Positions 6,338 to 13,104 of a stretch of DNA of 13,104 nt are shown here, in pieces (the first letter of the stretch is position 1; the number at the start of each line of letters is the position of its first letter). The DNA is taken from positions 1 to 13,104 of the forward strand of contig JAUIAA010000028.1 in assembly GCA_030425715.1 (NCBI GenBank), given 5' to 3'. The position numbers and the translations under genes are program-made. Below the pieces are notes generated by a model. That model was not told the origin of the DNA, ran no database searches, and saw only the letters and a program-made list of their open reading frames with translations. Origin of the DNA: Bacteroidia bacterium (GTDB lineage Bacteria > Bacteroidota > Bacteroidia > Flavobacteriales > Flavobacteriaceae).

Positions 6338-7220
6338 CCCAGTACTGCTCTTTGAAAGTGTTGATGGTTTACAAATAAATCCAAGTGGTACTTATGTAGA
6401 TGTGACATTTGGTGGTGGTGGTCACTCTCGAGAAATTTTAAGTAGACTAAATAGTGAAGGAAGGTTGTTTGCTTTTGATCAGGATGCAGATGCTTTGCAA
6501 AACACAATTAATGATGATCGGTTTGTGTTGATTCATGAGAATTTTAGGTTTATCCAAAGGTTTTTAAGGCTTTATGGTGTGAAGAAAGTAGATGGAATTT
6601 TGGCAGATTTAGGCGTTTCTTCTCACCAATTTGATGAGGTAGATAGGGGGTTTTCTACACGTTTTGATGCAGATTTAGATATGCGAATGAGTCAAAAAGG
6701 AGAGCTTTCGGCGTATGAGGTAGTAAATAAGTATGAAGAAGAAAAATTGGCCGATGTATTGTTTCAATATGGCGAGCTGAGAAATTCAAGAGTTTTGGCA
6801 AAAGCTATTGTTTTGGCTAGAGGGGAAGAAAGTGTAAAAACAAGTTTTCAGCTCAAGCAGGTGTTGCAAAAATTTCTGCCAAAAGCAAAAGAACATAAAA
6901 TTTTAGCGCAAATTTTTCAAGCTATTCGGATTGAAGTAAATCAAGAAATGGAAGTTTTGAAAGAGTTTTTATTACAAACAAGTGAGTTGTTAGAAACGGG
7001 AGGAAGGTTAAGTGTAATTTCATATCACTCCTTAGAAGATAGGTTGGTAAAACGCTATTTGCAAAATGGTTTGTTCGATGGGGAGCCAGAAAAAGATTTT
7101 TATGGCAATATAAAAGTTCCGTTTAAAAAAGCAGGAAAGCTAATCGTACCAACACAAGAAGAAATTAAGCATAACAATCGCGCTAGGAGTGCAAAATTAA
7201 GGATAGGAATTAAAAATTAA
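6324..7220 (+). CDS. rsmH: 16S rRNA (cytosine-1402-N4)-methyltransferase RsmH (MraW)
   Basis: RsmH transfers a methyl group from S-adenosylmethionine to N4 of C1402 in the ribosomal decoding centre. The 298-residue protein has the family order of motifs: an N-terminal YHNPVLL block, the SAM-binding loop FGGGGHS at 29-35, the acidic strand end FAFDQDADA at 49-57, and the characteristic LADLGVSSHQFD region (93-104) followed by DRGFSTRFDADLDMRM. The C-terminal ISYHSLEDRLVK block and the final NNRARSAKLR are also present. It starts inside the 3' end of mraZ (14-bp overlap), the common dcw arrangement, and ftsL begins 20 bp after its stop. No missing residues or anomalies were seen. Confidence 0.97.
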   Translation: MKYHNPVLLFESVDGLQINPSGTYVDVTFGGGGHSREILSRLNSEGRLFAFDQDADALQNTINDDRFVLIHENFRFIQRFLRLYGVKKVDGILADLGVSSHQFDEVDRGFSTRFDADLDMRMSQKGELSAYEVVNKYEEEKLADVLFQYGELRNSRVLAKAIVLARGEESVKTSFQLKQVLQKFLPKAKEHKILAQIFQAIRIEVNQEMEVLKEFLLQTSELLETGGRLSVISYHSLEDRLVKRYLQNGLFDGEPEKDFYGNIKVPFKKAGKLIVPTQEEIKHNNRARSAKLRIGIKN

Positions 7221-7240
7221 GCAAAAAGAGTTGAATAGAA

Positions 7241-7567
7241 ATGTCAAAAGTTAAGCAAACAGTGTACAATATTTTAAAAGGAAAATTCCTTGTAAATGAA
7301 GATGCGCAAAAAAACTGGGGCTTTCTTTTGTTTTTAACTGGCTTGGCTTTATTTGTCATTACTAGTTCACATCAAATAGATAAAAAGGTACAAAAAATTG
7401 CAGCTTTAAATAAAGAGAAAAGAGAGTTGCGCTCACAATTTGTAGCTACAAGATCTGATTTGATGAAATTGAAAATGGACTCGAGTATTTCTAGAAGATT
7501 GGCAGAAAATGGGCTTTTCGCTTCTCAAACTCCACCACAAAAAATAATTGTAAGAATAAAAAAATAA
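7241..7567 (+). CDS. ftsL: FtsL-like cell division membrane protein
   Basis: A 108-residue bitopic membrane protein of the FtsL type found in Bacteroidota. The N-terminus (1-26) is cytoplasmic and basic. One hydrophobic segment follows at about 27-43 (WGFLLFLTGLALFVITS), then a charged stretch at about 44-80 with heptad-like leucine/isoleucine spacing (KKVQKIAALNKEKRELRSQF) predicting an extracytoplasmic coiled coil. The tail TPPQKIIVRIKK is typical of the group. FtsL acts with FtsB and FtsQ to recruit and activate the FtsW-FtsI septal synthase. Primary sequence conservation is low across phyla, so identification rests on topology, size and position between rsmH and ftsI. The stop is only 1 bp from the ftsI start. 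Confidence 0.88.
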   Translation: MSKVKQTVYNILKGKFLVNEDAQKNWGFLLFLTGLALFVITSSHQIDKKVQKIAALNKEKRELRSQFVATRSDLMKLKMDSSISRRLAENGLFASQTPPQKIIVRIKK

Positions 7568-7568
7568 G

Positions 7569-9545
7569 ATGGCAATTGAAAAAAAACAAATATTAAACAG
7601 AGTGTACTTGCTTACCGGGTTTATGTTTTTGTTTGCGATTGCAATCGTATACAAACTTGTGCAAATTGAATTTGTATATGGTGATGAATACCGTAGTAAA
7701 GCTGAAAAGGGTACTATAAAAACTTTTGAAATTGCGGCCAATCGTGGAAACGTGTATACGGCTGATGGTAGTTTGTTGGCAACTTCGGTTTCTAAGTTTG
7801 ATATTCGAATGGATCCAGTGGCAGTATCAGATGAAGATTTTGAATCGGGAATTAAAGAGTTATCTGTATCACTTTCAAAAAGATTTGGTAAAAGTGCAAG
7901 TTATTACGAAAACTATATCCGTAAGGCAAGGGTAAACAAGAATCGCTATTTGTTTATTGCTAGAAACTTAAGTTATAACGATTATTTAGCGCTTAAAAAA
8001 TATCCAATATTTAAGTTAGGAACTTATCGTGGAGGGTTTATTACTGAGCAAAGAACAGTTAGAGAGCATCCAATAGGTAAAATGGCTGAACGAGCAGTGG
8101 GTTATGATGACTATAGAGGAAAAGTTGGGGTGGAAGGTAGTTTTTACGAGTTTTTGCGAGGGAAGAATGGTAAGAGGTTAAAGCAAAAAATTGCCAAAGG
8201 TCAGTGGAAACCAATTAGTGATAATAACGAAATAGAGCCAATTGATGGTAGAGATATTATTACAACTATTGATTTAAATATCCAAGACATTGCACATCAT
8301 GCACTATTACAGCAATTAGAAAAATACCAAGCAGATCATGGGTCAGTGGTAGTTATGGAAACAGAAACTGGCGAGGTAAAAGCAATTTCCAATTTAGGTA
8401 GAACAGGCAAGGGTACTTATTTTGAACAAAGAAATTATGCCATTTACGAATCGCATGAACCAGGTTCAACCTTTAAGCTAATGAATATGGTGGTGGCATT
8501 AGAAGATAAGGTAATTGATACTTCTACTATTGTTGATACTGAAAAAGGTGTAATCAGTTTTTATGGTAAAAAAGTAAGGGATTCGCATCATGGTGGTTAT
8601 GGTAAAATTTCAGCCGCTCGAGCATTTGAAGTTTCTTCAAATGTAGGGGTAGTAAAAATTGTAAACGATCATTATCAAGATAATCCACAGAAATTTATCA
8701 ATGGTTTACGACGAATGCATATTGGTGAAAAAATAGGTTTACCAATTAAGGGAGAGGGGGAACCTGTTTTGCCAGATCCAACTAATAAAAAAACATGGAA
8801 TGGTCTTTCTTTGCCTTGGATGGCTTATGGCTACGGAGTTTCTATCACGCCTTTACAAACCTTAACTTTTTATAACGCAATAGCTAACAATGGAGAGATG
8901 GTAAAGCCAAGATTTGTTAAAGAAATTCGTACACAAAGTAATGCCATTACCACTTTTGAAAAAGAAGTAATTGATCCAAAAATATGTTCTCAAGAAACCA
9001 TTGACAAGGTTAAGGAAATGATGTTAAATGTAGTACGAAGAGGTACTGCAGAAAGTTTGTATGATAAAGATTTTTCAATGGCAGGAAAAACAGGAACCTG
9101 TCAAACAGATTATTGGAAAGCGGATATGCAATACATATCATCTTTTGTAGGTTATTTTCCGGCAGATAAGCCAAAATATTCCTGTATTGTGGTAATTCAT
9201 AAACCAGACAAAAAAATAGGTTATTACGGAGCAGATGTTTCAGGGCCTGTGTTTAAGCAAATTGCACATAAAATTTATACCGAAACTCCACACCATGACG
9301 AATTGGAAATGCAGCAGCAATTCGCTGTTGTAGATAAAGATTTTGAAACGTATTATAAAACAATCAATACCGAACATAAAACCATGCCTAATGTAAAAAA
9401 TATGGTGGGTATGGACGCAGTAGCATTATTAGAAAATTTAGGATTTGTAGTAAATTTTAACGGTTTAGGTAGGGTAAAATCTCAATCTATCAAACCAGGA
9501 CAGTCTATTGAAAAGGGAACAAAAATAACTTTAGAATTATCTTAA
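7569..9545 (+). CDS. ftsI: Septal peptidoglycan transpeptidase (class B penicillin-binding protein) with PASTA domain
   Basis: This cross-links septal peptidoglycan from the periplasmic side, partnered with FtsW. It has 658 residues: a membrane anchor at about 13-35, a dimerisation/pedestal domain at about 50-200, and the transpeptidase domain at about 230-575. The three penicillin-binding motifs are intact: Ser300-x-x-Lys303 (STFK, nucleophile Ser300), Ser356-Ser-Asn358 (SxN), and Lys507-Thr-Gly-Thr (KTGT). A C-terminal PASTA domain spans about 604-658 (MPNVKNMVGMDAVALLENLG onward), usual for Bacteroidota FtsI/PBP3-like proteins but absent from E. coli FtsI. The ATG lies 1 bp after the ftsL stop, so translation is probably coupled; murE starts 4 bp after its end. 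Confidence 0.96.
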   Translation: MAIEKKQILNRVYLLTGFMFLFAIAIVYKLVQIEFVYGDEYRSKAEKGTIKTFEIAANRGNVYTADGSLLATSVSKFDIRMDPVAVSDEDFESGIKELSVSLSKRFGKSASYYENYIRKARVNKNRYLFIARNLSYNDYLALKKYPIFKLGTYRGGFITEQRTVREHPIGKMAERAVGYDDYRGKVGVEGSFYEFLRGKNGKRLKQKIAKGQWKPISDNNEIEPIDGRDIITTIDLNIQDIAHHALLQQLEKYQADHGSVVVMETETGEVKAISNLGRTGKGTYFEQRNYAIYESHEPGSTFKLMNMVVALEDKVIDTSTIVDTEKGVISFYGKKVRDSHHGGYGKISAARAFEVSSNVGVVKIVNDHYQDNPQKFINGLRRMHIGEKIGLPIKGEGEPVLPDPTNKKTWNGLSLPWMAYGYGVSITPLQTLTFYNAIANNGEMVKPRFVKEIRTQSNAITTFEKEVIDPKICSQETIDKVKEMMLNVVRRGTAESLYDKDFSMAGKTGTCQTDYWKADMQYISSFVGYFPADKPKYSCIVVIHKPDKKIGYYGADVSGPVFKQIAHKIYTETPHHDELEMQQQFAVVDKDFETYYKTINTEHKTMPNVKNMVGMDAVALLENLGFVVNFNGLGRVKSQSIKPGQSIEKGTKITLELS

Positions 9546-9549
9546 GCAA

Positions 9550-11013
9550 TTGGCAAATTTAAAAGACATATTGTATAGAGTTGCTGTTGAAAAGGTGGTA
9601 GGAAATACAGCTATTGAAATAGCTGACGTTGCCTTTGATTCGAGAAAGGTTGGTAACGGCACTTTATTTGTTGCGCAAAAAGGTTTGCAAGTTGATGGTC
9701 ATCAATTTATTAATAATACTATTGCAAAAGGGGCTGTTGCTATAATTTGTGAAGATTTACCTTCAGAATTTAAAAATAATGTCACTTATGTGCAGGTGCC
9801 AAACAGCAATGAGGCCTTGGCCATTATAGCGTCTAATTTTTATGGCAATCCATCGGAGAAACTTGCCTTAGTTGGAGTTACAGGTACAAATGGGAAAACC
9901 ACAATAGCTACTTTGCTGTACAAGCTATTTAAAGCAGCTGGAAATAAAGTAGGCTTGATTTCTACCATTAAAATTATGGTAGATAGTCAAGAATTGGCAA
10001 CCACACATACCACTCCAGACTCCTTAACGATTAATAAAGTTTTGCATGATTTGGTGCTAGCTGGAGGAACGCATTGTTTTATGGAGGTGAGTTCACATGG
10101 AATTCATCAGGGTAGAACAACAGGGTTGCATTTTGCAGGCGGAGTGTTTACCAATTTAACCCATGATCATTTAGATTACCACCAAACTTTTGCCGAATAT
10201 CGCAATGTAAAAAAATCATTTTTTGATCAATTGCCAAAATCTGCTTTTGCTTTGGTAAATGCCGATGATAAAAATGGATTGGTAATGCTGCAAAATACAG
10301 CAGCCAAAAAATATTCTTACGCCATGAAAACCATGGCAGATTTTAAGGTAAAAATCTTAGAAAATCAGTTTAATGGTTTGGTTTTGCAAATCGATGGGCA
10401 AGAAATTTACACCAAACTAATAGGGACTTTTAACGCATATAATCTTTTGGCTATTTACGCTGTTGCAGATTTACTTGGAATAGATAGGCTAGAAAATTTG
10501 AAGAGGATTAGTAGTTTAGAAAATGTAGATGGTAGATTTCAGCACTTTATTTCAACTACTGGAATAAATGCAATTGTAGATTACGCCCATACGCCAGATG
10601 CTTTAAAAAATGTACTGGAAACAATTAATGCCATTCGTACTTATAACGAACAGGTAATAACGGTTGTGGGTTGCGGTGGAGATAGAGATAGAACCAAGCG
10701 TCCAAAAATGGGAAATATAGCATCTACTTTAAGTAACCAAGTAATATTTACATCGGATAATCCAAGAACTGAAAATCCAGAAAAGATTATTAAAGATATA
10801 GAAGCGGGAATTTCGGTTGAAAACATAAAAAAAACAATTTCTATAACCGATAGAAGGCAGGCAATTAAAACGGCATGTAAACTGGCTAAAAAAGACGATA
10901 TCATCCTAATTGCAGGTAAAGGACATGAAACATACCAAATTATAGGGAAAGAAAAATCTGATTTTGATGATTTTAAAATAGTACAAGAATACCTAACCGA
11001 AATGAATAAATAG
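9550..11013 (+). CDS. murE: UDP-N-acetylmuramoyl-tripeptide synthetase MurE (meso-diaminopimelate adding)
   Basis: MurE adds the third residue of the peptidoglycan stem to UDP-MurNAc-Ala-Glu, using ATP. The ATP-binding loop GVTGTNGKTT spans 109-118; FDSRKV at 29-34 is the UDP-contacting motif of domain 1; Lys221 in the LDYHQTFAEYRNVKK segment aligns with the carbamylated lysine of the family; and GKGHETYQ is the C-terminal signature. DNPR at 403-406 (in SDNPRTENPE) is the motif associated with meso-diaminopimelate rather than lysine, implying a DAP-type wall. The start is TTG at 9550: no in-frame ATG exists before the middle of the gene, and the conserved ANLKDILYRV follows it. The 487-residue length is normal. 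It lies 4 bp after ftsI and 18 bp before mraY. Confidence 0.96.
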   Translation: MANLKDILYRVAVEKVVGNTAIEIADVAFDSRKVGNGTLFVAQKGLQVDGHQFINNTIAKGAVAIICEDLPSEFKNNVTYVQVPNSNEALAIIASNFYGNPSEKLALVGVTGTNGKTTIATLLYKLFKAAGNKVGLISTIKIMVDSQELATTHTTPDSLTINKVLHDLVLAGGTHCFMEVSSHGIHQGRTTGLHFAGGVFTNLTHDHLDYHQTFAEYRNVKKSFFDQLPKSAFALVNADDKNGLVMLQNTAAKKYSYAMKTMADFKVKILENQFNGLVLQIDGQEIYTKLIGTFNAYNLLAIYAVADLLGIDRLENLKRISSLENVDGRFQHFISTTGINAIVDYAHTPDALKNVLETINAIRTYNEQVITVVGCGGDRDRTKRPKMGNIASTLSNQVIFTSDNPRTENPEKIIKDIEAGISVENIKKTISITDRRQAIKTACKLAKKDDIILIAGKGHETYQIIGKEKSDFDDFKIVQEYLTEMNK

Positions 11014-11031
11014 AATAGAAAATCAACTAAA

Positions 11032-12264
11032 ATGCTATACTACCTTTTTGATTATTTAAACCAACATTACAGTATCCCAGGATCTGGATTGTTTCAATAT
11101 ATCTCTTTTAGATCGGCATTGGCATTTGGTTTTTCATTGTTAGTTTCTACAATTTACGGAAGAAAAATAATAGATAAATTAAGAAGGTTGCAAATTGGGG
11201 AGTCTGTTCGAGATTTAGGTTTAGAAGGACAAAAGGAAAAGGCAGGAACTCCAACCATGGGTGGGATTATTATCATTTTAGCAACAATAATTCCTGTGCT
11301 GCTTTTTGCCAAATTAGATAATATTTACATTATTATTTTATTGGTTACAACCATTTGGATGGGGATGATTGGCTTTTTAGACGATTATATCAAAGTGTTT
11401 AAAAAAGACAAAGAAGGTTTAAAAGGAATTTTTAAAATTATTGGTCAAGTTACTTTAGGTGCGTTTGTGGGTTTGATGTTGTATTTCAATCCAGATGTAA
11501 CCGTTAAAGAAAAAGTGCCTAATCCAACACGAATTGAAATTACCTCTCAGCAAGTGCCAAGTGCTAATTTTAGCGAAGCGCATAAATCTACTAAAACTAC
11601 GATTCCATTTGTAAAAAATAATGAGTTTGATTATGCTACTTTGATCAATTGGTTGGGAGATGGGATGCAAGATTATGTATGGCTGGTTTTTGTATTGATT
11701 GTAATATTTATCATTACAGCAGTTTCTAACGGAGCAAATTTAACCGATGGAATTGATGGTTTGGCGGCAGGAAGTTCGGCAATAATTGTGTTGGCTTTAG
11801 CTGTATTTGCCTGGGTTTCTGGTAATATCATTTTTGCCAATTATTTAAATGTAATGTATATACCAAACTCAGGAGAGATGACCATTTTTATTAGTGCTTT
11901 TGTAGGAGGTTTGGTTGGGTTTTTATGGTACAATGCTTTTCCAGCTCAAGTATTTATGGGAGATACAGGTAGTTTAACCATTGGGGGAATAATAGCAGTT
12001 TTGGCAATTGCCGTGCGAAAGGAATTGTTAATTCCAATTCTTGCTGGTATTTTCTTAGCGGAAAATTTATCGGTAGTAATGCAGGTCTCCTATTTTAAAT
12101 ATACCCGTAAAAAGACAGGTGTGGGCAAACGAATTTTTTTAATGTCACCACTGCATCATCATTTTCAAAAAAAAGGATACCACGAAAGTAAAATAGTAAC
12201 ACGTTTTTGGATTATTGGAATATTGCTAGCAGTAATTTCCATATTAACCTTAAAAGTAAGATAA
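11032..12264 (+). CDS. mraY: Phospho-N-acetylmuramoyl-pentapeptide-transferase MraY
   Basis: MraY makes lipid I by transferring phospho-MurNAc-pentapeptide from UDP to undecaprenyl phosphate in the cytoplasmic membrane. It is a polytopic protein with about ten hydrophobic segments. Catalytic and signature motifs are intact: Asp117-Asp118 in GFLDDYIKV, NLTDGIDGL at 236-244, MGDTGS at 309-314 and the histidine motif PLHHHFQKKG from 373. At 410 residues it is about 50 longer than E. coli MraY; the extra length is a hydrophilic insert at about 153-205 between membrane segments, as in other Bacteroidota. The ATG at 11032 gives the family N-terminus MLYYLFDYLN. It is followed after 26 bp by the truncated murD. 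Confidence 0.97.
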   Translation: MLYYLFDYLNQHYSIPGSGLFQYISFRSALAFGFSLLVSTIYGRKIIDKLRRLQIGESVRDLGLEGQKEKAGTPTMGGIIIILATIIPVLLFAKLDNIYIIILLVTTIWMGMIGFLDDYIKVFKKDKEGLKGIFKIIGQVTLGAFVGLMLYFNPDVTVKEKVPNPTRIEITSQQVPSANFSEAHKSTKTTIPFVKNNEFDYATLINWLGDGMQDYVWLVFVLIVIFIITAVSNGANLTDGIDGLAAGSSAIIVLALAVFAWVSGNIIFANYLNVMYIPNSGEMTIFISAFVGGLVGFLWYNAFPAQVFMGDTGSLTIGGIIAVLAIAVRKELLIPILAGIFLAENLSVVMQVSYFKYTRKKTGVGKRIFLMSPLHHHFQKKGYHESKIVTRFWIIGILLAVISILTLKVR

Positions 12265-12290
12265 CAACAGTAACAAATAAATAAAAACAA

Positions 12291-12839
12291 ATGAGTATTT
12301 CAGCTTTTGCTTTGCAAACCAATTTTAATGTGAAAAATGCTATGGCATCTAGTACTTTACCAGATATTATGCAGATGCGAAAAGAAACCATTCGCGAAAG
12401 CTTATCCAATTTTGAAAGTGAGGAACATCGATTGGAAAAAGTACTTAAAATTAATGGAGTGCAATATATTAACGATTCTAAATCGGTAAACGTTAATGCA
12501 AGTTATTACACTTTAGATAGTGTAGATGCACCAACCGTTTGGATTGCTGGTGGGGTAGATAAAGGGAATGATTATGAATCTCTACTTCCTTTAGTGAATG
12601 AAAAAGTAAAAGCTATTATTTGTATTGGCGAAAACAACCAAAGAATTATTGAAACTTTTGGCAATGTGGTTGAATTTATGATTGAATCCTATTCTATGGA
12701 AGAAGCTGTAAAAATTGCATATCGCCTTACAGAAAATGGAGATGCCGTTATCATGTCTCCAGCTTGTGCAAGTTATGATCGGTTTGAAAGTATTGAAGAT
12801 AGAGGTTTTCAATTTAAAGAAGCAGTTAGAAACTTATAA
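12291..12839 (+). CDS. murD: UDP-N-acetylmuramoylalanine-D-glutamate ligase MurD, C-terminal domain only (truncated)
   Basis: MurD adds D-glutamate to UDP-MurNAc-L-Ala. Complete MurD has about 445 residues in three domains; only 182 are encoded here. They cover the end of domain 2 and all of domain 3: NVKNAMASS, RESLSNFESEEHRLEKV, INDSKSVNVNAS, GGVDKGNDY, and SPACASYDRFESIEDRG. The N-terminal UMA-binding Rossmann domain and the central domain with its GxxGKT/S ATP loop are missing. In-frame TAA at 12282-12284 shows the frame cannot extend upstream, and only 26 bp separate it from mraY, so about 260 codons are absent. As it stands it cannot bind ATP or work as a ligase. Because MurD is essential, either a complete copy exists elsewhere or the deletion is an assembly artefact. 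The remaining sequence is well conserved, with no decay. Confidence 0.88.
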   Translation: MSISAFALQTNFNVKNAMASSTLPDIMQMRKETIRESLSNFESEEHRLEKVLKINGVQYINDSKSVNVNASYYTLDSVDAPTVWIAGGVDKGNDYESLLPLVNEKVKAIICIGENNQRIIETFGNVVEFMIESYSMEEAVKIAYRLTENGDAVIMSPACASYDRFESIEDRGFQFKEAVRNL

Positions 12840-12852
12840 TATTTAATAAAGT

Positions 12853-13104
12853 ATGGCAAAACTATTACATAAAATTAAAGGAGATAGAACCATTTGGGCC
12901 ATTATTGCCGTATTGGCGGCGCTGCTCTTGCCGGCACTGACCAAGGCGAAGGAGAAGGCGGTGATGGTTTCCTGCCAGAGCAATGTCTATCAGCAGGGGC
13001 TCGGGTTCGGCATGTACGCCGACGACAATGACGGCTGGCTGCCGAACTGGGGCTATCGCTCCAATGCCGGGGGCTCGACGACGGCGCGCTGGGATCGGGC
13101 GATC
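12853..13104 (+). CDS. Chimeric open frame: FtsW N-terminus fused to a pseudopilin-like sequence (runs off window)
   Basis: The first 20 or so codons (MAKLLHKIKGDRTIWAIIAV) match the start of flavobacterial FtsW, the SEDS glycosyltransferase of septal peptidoglycan synthesis, in the expected place 13 bp after murD. From about residue 21 the frame continues as LAALLLPALTKAKEKA, then MVSCQSNVYQQGLGFGMYA and DDNDGWLPNWG. This is the N-terminal helix and following loop of type II-secretion-like pseudopilins abundant in Planctomycetes, Verrucomicrobia and Lentisphaerae. None of the following FtsW membrane segments is present. Both parent proteins share an A-I-I-A-[VI]-L-A stretch, where the switch occurs. 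The frame is open to the window edge (84 codons). It is very probably a joining artefact and not one real protein. Confidence 0.8.
   Translation, partial: MAKLLHKIKGDRTIWAIIAVLAALLLPALTKAKEKAVMVSCQSNVYQQGLGFGMYADDNDGWLPNWGYRSNAGGSTTARWDRAI
12913..13104. other. GC-rich sequence of foreign origin at the window end
   Basis: Base composition changes abruptly between about 12911 and 12920, from the AT-rich character of the whole window to clearly GC-rich DNA (roughly two thirds G+C by eye), with codons ending mostly in G or C. The encoded peptide also changes family here. No inverted repeat, target duplication, tRNA or integrase marks the border. This points to a chimeric contig or an unmarked junction rather than an integrated element. 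Confidence 0.8.

Noticed and set aside
5992..6507. Long minus-strand open frame across mraZ/rsmH
   Set aside because: It is antisense to two well-identified genes and its translation has no recognisable domain.
12853..13104. A genuine novel FtsW-pseudopilin fusion protein
   Set aside because: The sharp change in base composition and codon use, the loss of all later FtsW segments and the damaged murD next door point to a joining artefact.

Overview
The window is a low-GC chromosomal segment from a member of Bacteroidota, most likely Flavobacteriales. The evidence is the family-specific form of almost every protein, promoter boxes of the TAnnTTTG type, the general lack of Shine-Dalgarno sequences, and a division/cell-wall (dcw) cluster in its usual order: mraZ-rsmH-ftsL-ftsI-murE-mraY-murD-ftsW. 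No tRNA, rRNA, CRISPR array or insertion sequence was seen.

Left region (1-3391, + strand): the 3' end of ilvC, a hairpin terminator, then ilvA (threonine dehydratase), which is branched-chain amino-acid biosynthesis. Next is a non-phosphorylating NADP-dependent glyceraldehyde-3-phosphate dehydrogenase (GAPN-type aldehyde dehydrogenase). Its reading frame is broken near position 3171, so the last 72 or so codons lie in another frame.

Middle region (3388-5629, - strand): an alpha/beta hydrolase, the ribosome-assembly GTPase engB (ysxC/yihA) and a short RluA-family pseudouridine synthase. They point away from the dcw cluster; the last two are 15 bp apart and probably co-transcribed.

Intergenic control region (5630-5863): a divergent promoter region. 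It holds three copies of TGGTAAA at an exact 10-bp period just upstream of a TATATTTG box. A fourth copy contains the GTG start codon of mraZ. The layout matches an MraZ autoregulatory operator.

Right region (5864-12839, + strand): mraZ, rsmH, ftsL, ftsI (with a PASTA domain), murE and mraY are intact and tightly packed, as expected for one transcript making lipid-linked peptidoglycan precursor and the septal transpeptidase. The cluster then goes wrong. murD keeps only its C-terminal third, without the ATP-binding domain. ftsW starts normally but after about 20 codons switches in frame to GC-rich DNA encoding a pseudopilin-like protein of Planctomycetes/Verrucomicrobia/Lentisphaerae character. 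Both faults lie in the last 820 bp, at the end of the window, so an assembly misjoin is the simplest explanation. I found no clearly new biological system; the best biological signal is the MraZ operator with a start codon inside it.
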